From: Alistipes sp.
GTDB taxonomy: Bacteria; Bacteroidota; Bacteroidia; Bacteroidales; Rikenellaceae
DNA length: 50,416 nt
Direction: 5' to 3'
Assembly (NCBI GenBank): GCA_020026415.1
Contig: JAHHQL010000013.1
Span: 1 to 50,416 of the forward strand
Position 1 is the stretch's first letter; every line of letters starts with the position of its first letter. Below the pieces are notes generated by a model, which made no database searches, was not told the origin of the DNA, and saw only the letters and a list, made by a program, of their open reading frames with translations. Made by a program: the position numbers and the translations under genes. This document shows positions 42,116 through 50,416 of this stretch, in pieces.

Positions 42116-42817
42116 CTAATCCGCCATGAGTTTATAGCCGATTCCGCGAATATTGAGAATTTGAATACGCTCGTCTTTCGACAGACGGTGGCGGATTCGG
42201 GTGATGAGCACCTGAAGACTTCTGGTACAAAAGAAATCATCGTTTCCCCACAATTCCAAAAGAATATTCTGCGTGGGAACAAGTGCGCCGGAGTTGCGAC
42301 AGAAACGCCCCAGCACTTCTGCCTCGCGGTTGGGCAATTGTTCCTCCCCGCCCGTAGGAAGATAGCGAAGAATACCCCGTACGGCATCAAATTCATAATC
42401 TCCGATTTGAAATATCGTTTCTTGAGGAGTATCCTCCACGGAAATACGATCGACCAGTGCCTTTATGCGGACGATCAGTTCCTTTATGGCAAAAGGTTTT
42501 CGCAAGTAGTCGTTGGCTCCGTTTTCAAACCCCTCGACCACATCGTCGGCAGTCGTTTTGGCGGTAAGGAACAGGACGGGAGTTGTCGAATCACTCTCGC
42601 GGATCTTTCGCACCAGATCCAATCCCGAAAGTTTCGGCATCATAATATCGGAAACCACCACATCGGGACGAGATGCAAAAAAGCACTTCAATCCCTCCTC
42701 GCCGTCACAGGCAAGCCTCACCTCGAAACACAGGGTTTCAAGCGTATCGCGAATGATCTTTGCGAGGGTGATTTCATCCTCAACAAGCAAAACCTTTATT
42801 TTTCGGGTATGATTCAT
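42116..42817 (-). CDS. OmpR-family response regulator
   Basis: 233 residues. The receiver domain (about 7-125) has acidic pocket E13/D14, phospho-acceptor Asp57 (VVVSDIMMPK), Thr in FLTAK and the conserved Lys in LRKPF. The C-terminal winged helix (about 140-232) has the OmpR pattern (REAEVLGRFCRNSGALVPTQNILLELWG, VLITRIRHRLSKDE, RGIGYKLM). It is coupled to the kinase gene by a 4-bp ATGA overlap and ends the operon. Direct repeats at 47533-47569 in front of the operon are the obvious candidate target, implying autoregulation. Confidence 0.93.
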   Translation of the reverse strand: MNHTRKIKVLLVEDEITLAKIIRDTLETLCFEVRLACDGEEGLKCFFASRPDVVVSDIMMPKLSGLDLVRKIRESDSTTPVLFLTAKTTADDVVEGFENGANDYLRKPFAIKELIVRIKALVDRISVEDTPQETIFQIGDYEFDAVRGILRYLPTGGEEQLPNREAEVLGRFCRNSGALVPTQNILLELWGNDDFFCTRSLQVLITRIRHRLSKDERIQILNIRGIGYKLMAD

Positions 42818-44112
42818 AATTCGATGGTAAATGTGCTACCCCTGCCCGGGCGGCTTGTCAATGTAATGCGGCCATTGTGGCGTTCTACGATCGTTTTGGC
42901 AAAATAAAGGCCGATACCGTATCCCTTGACATCGTGTCGATCGCCATGGGGTACGCGGTAAAATTTTTCGAACACATGCTTTTGATCTTCCGCCGCGATG
43001 CCGATGCCGTTATCAGAGACCGCAATGCAGATCTTATCCGCCCGACGGAAAGCCGAAAGTGTGATCTGCACCTCTTCGCCCGCATATTTCACGGCATTAT
43101 CGGCTAATGTGGAAACGACGCTCGACATCAGTTTGGCATCAAAAATCGCCGTCAGATCTTCCGAGGCTTCAACCCGGACATCGCAATGTTTCGGTGCACG
43201 GAGGCGGGTTTCCTGCGCGATTTTCACCAACATCGCCTTCAGACTCTTCTCCGAAAGGTCGAGGCGGAACTCGCCCCGTTCCTTCATCGACATCGAAAGG
43301 ATGCGCTCGACCAGCGCACTCAGTTTTTCGAGTTGATCCCGCGTGTCTTGAAGATATTCCGTACGCTTGGCAGGGTCATCGCCAAAACCGTAATTGAGCA
43401 GGGCGTCATTGGCGGCACAGGCCACCGCAATCGGGGTTTTCAACTCGTGCGTAACATTGGCCGTAAAACTGCTTTTCATCTCATCCAATGTCATTTGTTT
43501 GTTCAGCGTCCTGATAAAAAACACAAAGGAGAGCGTCACAATCAAAATCACGCCCAGAGAAGTAAGCATCACACCCCACATTCCCCGCAGGACAAATCCC
43601 GCGAGGCGACCGGTCGGGAACAAAAACGTGCCGTACCCCAAGACCGACTTCACACAGATATATCGGGTGGTGTCGGGTGCTTGAATTTCAAGCGGCAACC
43701 AAACCGCTTCGATCCCCGTCTGTTTCAGATTGACCGCAAGCACCGAATCCATCGCCACACGAAGTCGGCGGAGGGGAATCTCGATGCCCAACGTCTTGCG
43801 CAGATCCTTCTTTTTATAGATACTGATTGACTTGATCCGATGGGCGGGTGACGAATCCCGACTTATGGAAGCCACTTTCGACAAATTATCGGGATCGAGA
43901 TACGCCAGCGAATCGGTCTGCGGGCGGGATTTCAGTTGCAAGGTATAATAGGCATTCAGTTCGGCCTTCGAAACAAGCGAACTGATTTGGGTTTCAAGCG
44001 ATTGTCGTTGCGAGTGATAAAGTCCCCACAGCCAATACGCCTCATACGCGGCAATCAATGCCACGCAAAGAATTGCAACACCCCACAACCTGTATATTCG
44101 GTTTTTGCCCAT
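42814..44112 (-). CDS. sensor histidine kinase of the OmpR-type pair
   Basis: 432 residues with two membrane helices (about 10-30 and 183-207) around a periplasmic domain of about 150 residues, so an extracytoplasmic signal is likely. The H-box is NVTHELKTPIA with His222. The ATPase motifs are intact: N-box (TLADNAVKYAG), G1 (SDNGIGIA), F-box (FEKFYRVP) and G2 (GYGIGLYFAKTIV). The periplasmic part shows no recognised sensor fold. It starts 37 bp after the TonB-receptor-like gene and overlaps the response regulator by 4 bp. The context suggests it reads the state of, or a ligand linked to, the barrel protein. Confidence 0.92.
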   Translation of the reverse strand: MGKNRIYRLWGVAILCVALIAAYEAYWLWGLYHSQRQSLETQISSLVSKAELNAYYTLQLKSRPQTDSLAYLDPDNLSKVASISRDSSPAHRIKSISIYKKKDLRKTLGIEIPLRRLRVAMDSVLAVNLKQTGIEAVWLPLEIQAPDTTRYICVKSVLGYGTFLFPTGRLAGFVLRGMWGVMLTSLGVILIVTLSFVFFIRTLNKQMTLDEMKSSFTANVTHELKTPIAVACAANDALLNYGFGDDPAKRTEYLQDTRDQLEKLSALVERILSMSMKERGEFRLDLSEKSLKAMLVKIAQETRLRAPKHCDVRVEASEDLTAIFDAKLMSSVVSTLADNAVKYAGEEVQITLSAFRRADKICIAVSDNGIGIAAEDQKHVFEKFYRVPHGDRHDVKGYGIGLYFAKTIVERHNGRITLTSRPGRGSTFTIEL

Positions 44113-44149
44113 AATCAGTCAAAAATACAAATTGTTTTTCGAAAAATAC

Positions 44150-46669
44150 TCACAAATCGAGGCTTATTTTAAACAGAAATTCGCGGGGACGCAGGCGTGT
44201 CATTGTATAGGTGCGCATCGTCTCGCCCACCTCGATCCGTTCGTAGGAGGATGTGTCCGCAAGGTTATTCGCCCGTAGCGTCACCTCCCATCGCGCCGCC
44301 TTATAGCCGACCGCGACATCGCAAAAGTAGTTCACGCCAAACGACTTCTCGCTGCTGTGGTAGAGTTCTTGATTGAACCTGAAAAGCCAGCCTCCCGCGG
44401 GATTGTAATTCAAGGCAAGCCGATGCGCCCAATCCGACGTGTGGCTTTTGCCGTAAGGCGGAGTTCTCTCCGTGCGGCGATTGATCGACAGCGTGGATTT
44501 ACCCTCCACGGCCAATCCGGAGAAAGGTTTCAGGGCGTAATCCAACGCAAGACGAACACTGCACAACCGATTGCGGGCAAGTCGCCGTACCATCATCATC
44601 TGCGATTCGACCGAATTAACTCCGACACCCAGTCCGACGGTTGCGTATGCCCAAAAGAAATTTTTGGCAATGCGGCCGTCCAACCTCCATACATTTGTCG
44701 CATAACGCCGATTGACAGCCTCTTGTGTATAGATTCCCTCCTCCATCCGTCCCGCATAAAGGATATTGTCCCGACTGTGGAGATATGTGGGACGCAGATA
44801 CAGGAATATGCCGTAAAGCGTATTCCGAAAGGTAAACGCGCCCGTCAGCGTATGCGTATATCGGGTCGCGGGACTGCCAATGCCAACACGACGCTGTGCA
44901 TACGATGTAAAAAGCGGTTCAGAGGTCAGCATCTTTCCTTCATAAGGCTCTGCCGACATTTGATAATCCGCCATAAATTTCGAGGTCGGCGAAAGCGTCC
45001 ATCGCCAATTAAGCGAGGGTTCCGCCCACAGATTCGAGGTATGGCATCCGTCGAGCGACTGGTGCGCATAACTCAATCGCACACCCGTCTTCAGTTCGTG
45101 TCGCTTTCCACGTACACTGACGGCAGGCGTCCAATAAAGTCGCTCCAAAGACCAGTGCGTATGGTTGATCCGTTGATTACGGCAGTCGAGCCCTACTGCA
45201 TTTGCAAAACTCCACCGTCCCCACATCCGCGTATATTGCACCCGATTTTTCACCGAGAACAAATCGAGATTCAATGTTTGCAGATCGTCATTGATCGTCC
45301 GTAAGAATCCGGGCAGGCGGGTAAATCCGACCGAAGATTTCGCCTCAATGACATCGCCCCGTTGCGTAGTATGCAACAAGGTCAGATCCTCCGAAAGAAA
45401 TCGTCGGTGAGGGCGGATCATCAGATCGGTCATGCGGTCGTTATAGGTGATCGCGCCCCGACTTTCGTTCCACTCGCCGTTCAGTTTCGAAGTACTCCTC
45501 AAATAAATTTTCTCCTTGTTAAGCGTATAGGTGATTTCGCCCTGCGCCTCCCGTCGGCAAGTCTCAACCGCCCATTGCTCCGCAACAGAGGGGGCATCCT
45601 CCAGATCAAAATAGGTTGTTGCACCCAATCGCCATTGATCCTCACGCTCCCGCAATCCGCCAAGTTGCAGTCTCAACTCCGAATCGCGCCCCGTCTTCCA
45701 AAGCCAGTTGCCCGATCCGAGGAGGCTCTTGTGAAACGTATAACGATCCTTCTCAAAGGCGAGTCCGCCCAGATCCGACATCCCGACAAGTCCGCTTTCG
45801 CCCCGATACTCCCCGACAGAGGCCATATCGAGCACTTCGTCCACGATGTTTGTCCCCGTATCGGTGTTTTTACAGAGCAGAAGGGTCTGGAAATTCCGCC
45901 TGAAATTCATCCCCATAAGACGGTTCTCATACAGAAAATCATTCTCCTTATCCGCATATCCCGCCCCCACATCCGCCACACCGCTCCAAACGGCGCGGGC
46001 ATCGTCCTTCAAGACGATATTCAGAGCAGCCTGTTCACTGAATTTCACGCCGCGCAGGGATTTGATCGTCTGATGATTTTCCAAAACCTGAACCTCCTTG
46101 ATCTTATCCGCCGAGACATTGTTGCTTGCCTGCGCGTATCGGCCCCCCAGCATATCCATTCCCTCGATATAAAAGCGGTTGATCGCCTTGCCCTGATAAG
46201 CAATACTCCCATCGGGGCGCACCTCCAAACCCGGCATCTTACGGATTACATCGGCAATGCTCCGATCCTGCATCTGTCGGAATCCAGCCACCGAAAACGA
46301 AAGCGTATCGCCCTCCGCCCGAATCCGTTCGGCTTTGACCGTAACTTCGCGCAAGTGAAAAGCGGTCTCCGTCATCACCACCTTCAAATCGTTCTTGAAA
46401 GATTCGTATTTGACGATTTGAGGTTTATAACCCAAAAAACCGAACTGCACATACGCCGTCCGCGGATCTTTTCTCAAACGGAAACATCCCTCCGCATCGG
46501 AAATGGTCGCGTGCAGCGGATTGCCTTTTTCATCACAGGCAATCACGCTTACACCGCACATCTTCCCGCCCGAAGCATCCGTAACCAGTCCCAACACGTT
46601 CGTTGAAGACTGTCCGTACAGGAGCGATGTCAGCATCAGACAAATACACAAAAAAACCCACCGCAGCAT
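44150..46669 (-). CDS. TonB-dependent receptor-like outer-membrane protein
   Basis: 839 residues. The signal peptide (LCICLMLTSLLYGQ) precedes a carboxypeptidase-regulatory-like beta-sandwich (about 24-100: VLGLVTDASGGKMCGVSVIA, AYVQFGFLGYKPQIV). A plug-like domain follows (about 130-230: IADVIRKMPGLEVRPDGSIAYQGKAINRFYIEGMDMLGGRYAQA), then a large barrel of about 600 residues ending in Leu after FLFKISL. This subgroup, often listed as an outer-membrane beta-barrel paired with GLPGLI proteins, does not show a clear TonB box. It may import, or act as a signalling/assembly barrel. It lies 5 bp after the GLPGLI gene. Confidence 0.88.
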   Translation of the reverse strand: MLRWVFLCICLMLTSLLYGQSSTNVLGLVTDASGGKMCGVSVIACDEKGNPLHATISDAEGCFRLRKDPRTAYVQFGFLGYKPQIVKYESFKNDLKVVMTETAFHLREVTVKAERIRAEGDTLSFSVAGFRQMQDRSIADVIRKMPGLEVRPDGSIAYQGKAINRFYIEGMDMLGGRYAQASNNVSADKIKEVQVLENHQTIKSLRGVKFSEQAALNIVLKDDARAVWSGVADVGAGYADKENDFLYENRLMGMNFRRNFQTLLLCKNTDTGTNIVDEVLDMASVGEYRGESGLVGMSDLGGLAFEKDRYTFHKSLLGSGNWLWKTGRDSELRLQLGGLREREDQWRLGATTYFDLEDAPSVAEQWAVETCRREAQGEITYTLNKEKIYLRSTSKLNGEWNESRGAITYNDRMTDLMIRPHRRFLSEDLTLLHTTQRGDVIEAKSSVGFTRLPGFLRTINDDLQTLNLDLFSVKNRVQYTRMWGRWSFANAVGLDCRNQRINHTHWSLERLYWTPAVSVRGKRHELKTGVRLSYAHQSLDGCHTSNLWAEPSLNWRWTLSPTSKFMADYQMSAEPYEGKMLTSEPLFTSYAQRRVGIGSPATRYTHTLTGAFTFRNTLYGIFLYLRPTYLHSRDNILYAGRMEEGIYTQEAVNRRYATNVWRLDGRIAKNFFWAYATVGLGVGVNSVESQMMMVRRLARNRLCSVRLALDYALKPFSGLAVEGKSTLSINRRTERTPPYGKSHTSDWAHRLALNYNPAGGWLFRFNQELYHSSEKSFGVNYFCDVAVGYKAARWEVTLRANNLADTSSYERIEVGETMRTYTMTRLRPREFLFKISLDL

Positions 46670-46674
46670 AGTCT

Positions 46675-47478
46675 TTATTCGAGATCCAGATAATTTCGTC
46701 GGGGTTGCATCTTGTGGGAAATGTCATTTCCGTCGGCATCTTGCACCTTCACACCACCCAACTCGCGCATCAAATCGCCATAGGATTTCCCGTCCTGTAT
46801 TCGGCGTGTCTTCAGAAATTTTGCTCGCGAACATTTGATCGCCTTCTCCGTCTGAAAAAGTTCGATCGGCGTATCGTCTTTCAGTTCTTCAATTCCCACC
46901 GCCACAAAATGAAACAAATTATCGGCATCCTCCGCCTCAAGGATCACGCCCGGCAATCCCCGCAACACATAGGGGCCTGCCGAAAGCGCAATCTCCGAAG
47001 TGTACCACACCGTCCACGTTCGACCATACACCGACCCCACGGCCATTCGGCACGTATAATTGCAGATTTGACGGATGCCGTCCGAAAATGTCCATTCGAT
47101 TTGCGGAAGAGTCTCGGTATAAATGAATTTATCGGCCGCCAAATTCCGCATATAGGTATAATTATCGGACTTGGGGCTTCCCGTCAGCACCTCAAGCGTA
47201 TTGGTCGTGCCGTACTTTTTTAGAACGCTCTGCATCTCGGCCAAAGCACCCGGAAGATCCGTTCGTCGGGTGACTCGCTCACAAGCCTTTTCCCGTGCCC
47301 GATTGGCGGGATTATAGAAAACGGATTGTGTCCGCCCGACATCCAGATTCCAACGATAGTTTTTCCGGGATTCGCGATACAAGGCATCGCAATCATAGGT
47401 AATACGGAACAAAGCCCGTTCCTGCGCATTCAGCGTCACAACAAGCAGACAAAACAAGAGAGAAAGGATCTTTTTCAT
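46675..47478 (-). CDS. GLPGLI-family protein
   Basis: 267 residues with a Sec signal (ILSLLFCLLVVTLNAQ). It keeps the family's name motif almost exactly, VLRGLPGVILEAED near residue 170, plus the upstream WYTSEIALSAGPY and an N-terminal FRITYDCDALY strand. GLPGLI proteins are periplasmic or exported and of unknown function, usually encoded next to TonB-type receptors as here. It is the first gene of the operon; an imperfect -7 (GATCTTTG, 47509-47502 on the minus strand) and the repeats at 47533-47569 lie upstream. Confidence 0.9.
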   Translation of the reverse strand: MKKILSLLFCLLVVTLNAQERALFRITYDCDALYRESRKNYRWNLDVGRTQSVFYNPANRAREKACERVTRRTDLPGALAEMQSVLKKYGTTNTLEVLTGSPKSDNYTYMRNLAADKFIYTETLPQIEWTFSDGIRQICNYTCRMAVGSVYGRTWTVWYTSEIALSAGPYVLRGLPGVILEAEDADNLFHFVAVGIEELKDDTPIELFQTEKAIKCSRAKFLKTRRIQDGKSYGDLMRELGGVKVQDADGNDISHKMQPRRNYLDLE

Positions 47479-47532
47479 AAGTTTATCGTTTTTTCATTAT
47501 CCAAAGATCGCTCCTCCGTTCTGAAATCTTGT

Positions 47533-47569
47533 TTAACGGACGGCTAACACTCCGTTAATAAGTGTTAAT
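47533..47569 (-). promoter_or_regulatory. 10-11-bp phased repeats, candidate OmpR-type operator
   Basis: On the minus strand ATTAAC begins at 47569 and again at 47559, TGTTAG at 47549 and CGTTAA at 47538. The steps are 10, 10 and 11 bp, one helical turn each, the pattern used by OmpR-family tandem dimers. The sites also form inverted repeats (TTAACGGA with TCCGTTAA). They lie 60-90 bp before the GLPGLI ATG. Confidence 0.45.
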
Positions 47570-47589
47570 GGAATGGTTGCCCCATCATA

Positions 47590-47627
47590 CAGGAATGACC
47601 GTCGGAATTGTCCGACGGTCGTTCCTG
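47590..47627. terminator. 17-bp hairpin after the fimbrillin gene
   Basis: CAGGAATGACCGTCGGA (47590-47606) pairs with TCCGACGGTCGTTCCTG (47611-47627) with one T-G wobble, loop ATTG. It lacks a good U-run in either direction but lies right after the stop of the fimbrillin gene at 47644, so it is probably an end-of-operon structure. Confidence 0.6.
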
Positions 47628-47643
47628 TCCCTCATATTTCATC

Positions 47644-49668
47644 CTAAATGATCGGTTTGGCACGCACGGCTCGGACATGAAGCACCGTGCCGCGATCCTC
47701 CGGGGATGCCGTCCCCCCGGCGGTATATTTCCATGCGGTGGTTCCCGGATCCGTAATGGAAGTCGATGTCCAATAATCGCCCGACAAATTGTCCTGCAAC
47801 AAAGGCATCTCATCGCGCGCAGGAAGATACCACAACAAATCCGCCCGATTCAATACGGGACGATAAACCGTATGTCCGCTATGATTTTCCTGTTGGAGCA
47901 GATACTTATTTTTCAATCCGCAGGCACGTCCGGCAAAATTACTCGTTTGGGGCAAATGAGCATTCGATTCCAACTTTCCTCCCCACGACTTAATCATTGT
48001 GATTAAATCAAGGATATTATTGATACCGTCATAGGTATAAAGATCCCAAGTATTTTGGTTCCCGTTGTCGGGATCCTTGGCGGTCGTTAATTTCTTCATT
48101 TTACTGAGATCGAATATCACCTCGGTATCACTGAAAACGCCCCAGCCTTTATCAGTTACACAGGGAGAATCCACAAAAAGGCGGATATAAATATTGATCA
48201 GAACCGATGCAAAACCTTTACCGAACGTGTATTTAAAATTCACCTCCGACCAATTGAATCCCCACGGTTCATCCGCATCCTGAATCCGCTCCACTCCGAT
48301 GCCGTTATTCCATGCCGGACAATATTGCAAAAATGAAAAGGTTTTCGCCTCTTGCACCCCTTGCGCAGAAGACAACGAAAGTGTGATTTTGCGGTCGGCT
48401 TCCGTCACATTTTCCCGAAGGAACACATACACCGTCACATCTCCCGTCGAGGAACTTTTCAAGGTGGATGTTCCGTGATGCTCCTCAAGCCAATAACCCG
48501 CCTTTACCAACGCCTCAATATCCGGATTTACGAATTTACCCTGCTCCACAAACGTAACATGCTGCGGATCATCCGATGTGAGCGTCCACCCGCCTTTTGA
48601 TCCCAAACGGGCATCACATCGGATCGTTATCGGACAGATCTCATAGTGGGCATCCTGTGTCCGGGGGCAAGTCACAAAATCCAATTCGCCTTCGGGTGAA
48701 ACGGAAAGTTTGTAGGTGATGGTCGTTGCCATCCGCCACTCCGTATTCCCGACAGATGCCGTCAGCGTACGCTCCACCCCTTCCGCATTGACAAACACCA
48801 CCTCCACCCGTGCATCCGCGGGGAGTTGTTGCGGCAGCATCATAAATGTTCCCCCGGCAGGAGTAATCGCATCGCCCGCAGCCTCAGTTCCCGTTGTTGG
48901 AAAATTCAGAGTCTGCGCAAAATCCGTGGTGGCGGCATCGAGTATCCACACTCGGCCTGCCATATCGTAACTTCCCTGATATTTAACTCCTTGCAACGCC
49001 ACGCTCTTGATGGATCCGGGTTGCATTTGTCGTCCGACGGCAAAGCGCACGGCCGTACAGACATGTCGGAACGTAAGCGGTACGGTCTGATTGCTGTCCC
49101 CGGCAAATTCCGTCGTCGAGGCAACCACAAGGTCTTTTTGTTGCGGGGCTTCCGCAGGAACGCGGTAGGAAAGCATCCTGTCTTCGCTCGGCGTTTTCGG
49201 GGCAACAAGTCCCGCATCAGTCGGTGCCCATGCGTAGAACTGCAAGGCATGTATCCTTCCCGGCCAATAATAGACATTGGTCGAACTCCAAACCGCACCC
49301 TTTTTCGAGGCATCGTCATCCATATAGAACTGCTGATCGACAAGAGTCCCGTTCTTTTTCCAATAGGCCAGCACATGAAACCGATCATAGAATGATGCAA
49401 GGCTGACCGATACGCCACGCGTAATCTTTTCATCGATTCCCTCCGCGACTTCCGCCGTCATGCAAAGCAAATCCGCCGAATCTGCCGCTCTGAGAACAAA
49501 ATCGGTGACGGATCGGGTTTTTGCCTCGGATGTCTCCCCGGAAGATACGCCGAAACAGATCCGATCACCCACACCATACTGTTCTTCCCACAGATCCTCG
49601 TCATTACACGACAAGAGCAATACCCACAAGAGCAGCACCGCTCCGCGTTTTATTCCGTACAGTTTCAT
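47644..49668 (-). CDS. fimbrillin-family lipoprotein with FISUMP-like C-terminus
   Basis: 674 residues. The lipobox is LLLSC (Cys21), followed by an Arg site (SEAKTRSVTDF). The first 320 residues are fimbrillin-like (Mfa_like_1 type): SFYDRFHVLAYWKKNG, FYAWAPTDAG, VPLTFRHVCTAVRFAVGRQMQPGSIKSVALQGV and GTFMMLPQQLPADARVEVVF are in the family's usual order. The C-terminal 200 residues contain DLLWYLPARDEMPLLQDN, DYWTSTS and LHVRAVRA, the FISUMP-like pattern shared with two fimbrial-operon proteins here. It follows the partial fimbrillin gene by 66 bp and ends at a hairpin. It probably belongs to a second fimbrial locus extending beyond the window. Confidence 0.82.
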   Translation of the reverse strand: MKLYGIKRGAVLLLWVLLLSCNDEDLWEEQYGVGDRICFGVSSGETSEAKTRSVTDFVLRAADSADLLCMTAEVAEGIDEKITRGVSVSLASFYDRFHVLAYWKKNGTLVDQQFYMDDDASKKGAVWSSTNVYYWPGRIHALQFYAWAPTDAGLVAPKTPSEDRMLSYRVPAEAPQQKDLVVASTTEFAGDSNQTVPLTFRHVCTAVRFAVGRQMQPGSIKSVALQGVKYQGSYDMAGRVWILDAATTDFAQTLNFPTTGTEAAGDAITPAGGTFMMLPQQLPADARVEVVFVNAEGVERTLTASVGNTEWRMATTITYKLSVSPEGELDFVTCPRTQDAHYEICPITIRCDARLGSKGGWTLTSDDPQHVTFVEQGKFVNPDIEALVKAGYWLEEHHGTSTLKSSSTGDVTVYVFLRENVTEADRKITLSLSSAQGVQEAKTFSFLQYCPAWNNGIGVERIQDADEPWGFNWSEVNFKYTFGKGFASVLINIYIRLFVDSPCVTDKGWGVFSDTEVIFDLSKMKKLTTAKDPDNGNQNTWDLYTYDGINNILDLITMIKSWGGKLESNAHLPQTSNFAGRACGLKNKYLLQQENHSGHTVYRPVLNRADLLWYLPARDEMPLLQDNLSGDYWTSTSITDPGTTAWKYTAGGTASPEDRGTVLHVRAVRAKPII

Positions 49669-49691
49669 CTCCTTGCAACTTAAAATAGTAA

Positions 49692-49719
49692 GTGTAAGGA
49701 GACATTCAACCCCTTACAC
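49692..49719. repeat. short inverted repeat between fimbrillin genes
   Basis: GTGTAAGG (49692-49699) pairs with CCTTACAC (49712-49719), 12-nt loop, no U-run. It fills much of the 66-bp gap and could be a weak attenuator or an mRNA-processing site. Confidence 0.35.
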
Positions 49720-49734
49720 CCTGTAAATCGGTTT

Positions 49735-50416
49735 TTAGATGACCGTATTTTCCAAAGTCTGATCCTGTTCGGCAGGATTCCAGTCTTCAACGACATCAAC
49801 CGTAAATTCGATCGGCATCAGAGGATCCTCAGGATTAACGATATTCTCGTGGGTCAGCGTACCCTTGAAGTTATAGCAATAACCCAACTTGAACTCGACA
49901 TTTTGGATCACCACGGAATGCTCGAAAGTACCCATCGAAGTTGTTCCCTGAAACAATTCGGCGTTGAAGTTTACGGTGTATTTGGCCGTATTGGGAGCCG
50001 GAATCATCAACTTCTCGTTGTAAGTCTCCATGGTTGCGCCATTGACAATCTCGGCAACCGTATTTGCCGAAGCACCTGCCGCTACAATATTACCGAAATC
50101 CAATGCCAGCGTCTGATCCTTCTGATTGGTCCAACCGTTGGCAGCACCAATGGTCAGCGTACCCGTCTTGTAGGCATTCGTAATTTTCACATTCGAGATC
50201 TTCACGGTATAACCGGCACCCACCGAGTTCACAAACGAGAATTTCACCTTCGAAAGTTGGTGTCCGAAAGTCAGAGAGACAGGTGTGGAATAACCGACCG
50301 CAACCGCAGGAATCTGAGCGGGAGCAGCATGCAACAGATCAAGTTCACCCATATTGGTGAAATTAACCGTCATACCCACCTTATTTCCTTCCAAACGGAC
50401 ATTGGAAACATTCCGA
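49735..50416 (-). CDS. fimbrillin-family protein, 5' end outside the window
   Basis: The frame is open through the last base (RNVSNVRLEGNK before the TTG at 50394), so only the C-terminal 227 residues are present. They read as a fimbrillin (Mfa_like_1): SLTFGHQLSKVKFSFVNSVGAGYTVKISNVKITNAYKTGTL, KLMIPAPNTAKYTVNF and LGYCYNFKGTL are in the family's order. The C-terminus (FTVDVVEDWNPAEQDQ) carries the V-x-x-x-W strand seen in the fimbrial operon at 15-30 kb. No signal peptide can be judged. Confidence 0.82.
   Translation of the reverse strand, partial: RNVSNVRLEGNKVGMTVNFTNMGELDLLHAAPAQIPAVAVGYSTPVSLTFGHQLSKVKFSFVNSVGAGYTVKISNVKITNAYKTGTLTIGAANGWTNQKDQTLALDFGNIVAAGASANTVAEIVNGATMETYNEKLMIPAPNTAKYTVNFNAELFQGTTSMGTFEHSVVIQNVEFKLGYCYNFKGTLTHENIVNPEDPLMPIEFTVDVVEDWNPAEQDQTLENTVI

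Noticed and set aside
1..50416. CRISPR array, tRNA or rRNA genes, prophage
   Set aside because: No regularly spaced repeats, cloverleaf sequences, rRNA signatures or phage structural genes were seen.

Overview
The window looks like a chromosomal segment of a gut-type Bacteroidales bacterium, perhaps Rikenellaceae/Alistipes-like, though the genus is only a guess. Three things point there. Promoters fit the Bacteroidetes consensus (TTTG at -33, TAnnTTTG at -7). The gene families are typical of the order: Mfa1/FimB-type fimbriae with DUF3575 and DUF3868 partners, GLPGLI protein, BACON lipoproteins, and many lipoproteins with SC/GC lipoboxes. Long same-strand operons are closely packed. No rRNA, tRNA, CRISPR array or intact transposase was seen.

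Layout. 1-730: gene debris between two copies of a 30-bp element that resembles an insertion-sequence end. 768-2907 (+): an EamA transporter preceded by a possible leader peptide, then a membrane protein overlapping a small winged-helix regulator. 2927-11689 (-): one operon for a tripartite export system (membrane fusion protein, ABC ATPase, FtsX-like permease, TolC-like channel), ending in a sigma-54 activator and its histidine kinase. A good -24/-12 sequence lies directly upstream, with helically phased repeats where enhancer sites would sit. 11838-15005 (+): a secreted GH2 beta-galactosidase, divergent from that operon.

15062-32628 (-): a ten-gene fimbrial operon. Transcription order is DUF3575 barrel, DUF3868/OmpA-TPR protein, FimB/Mfa2-like anchor, Mfa1-like major subunit, an internal terminator, a 1461-residue repeat adhesin, and five further accessory lipoproteins. 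An AraC-type regulator (32933-33823) lies upstream. Between regulator and operon are a run of nine G, a palindrome and a consensus promoter, a layout that suggests phase-variable fimbriation.

34070-36985: a small membrane protein, a WYL regulator, and about 1.6 kb of gene-poor DNA with three degenerate copies of a promoter-proximal leader about 0.5 kb apart. 36986-41808 (-): two lipoproteins built from regular internal repeats. 42116-47478 (-): a GLPGLI protein, a TonB-dependent receptor-like protein, and an OmpR-type two-component pair; 10-11-bp phased repeats upstream suggest autoregulation. 47644-50416 (-): two fimbrillin-family proteins, the first cut off by the window end.

The window is dominated by cell-surface systems (fimbriae, outer-membrane export, TonB-linked barrel, repeat lipoproteins), each with its own local regulator. 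All functions are inferred from sequence motifs recognised by eye; no database search was run.
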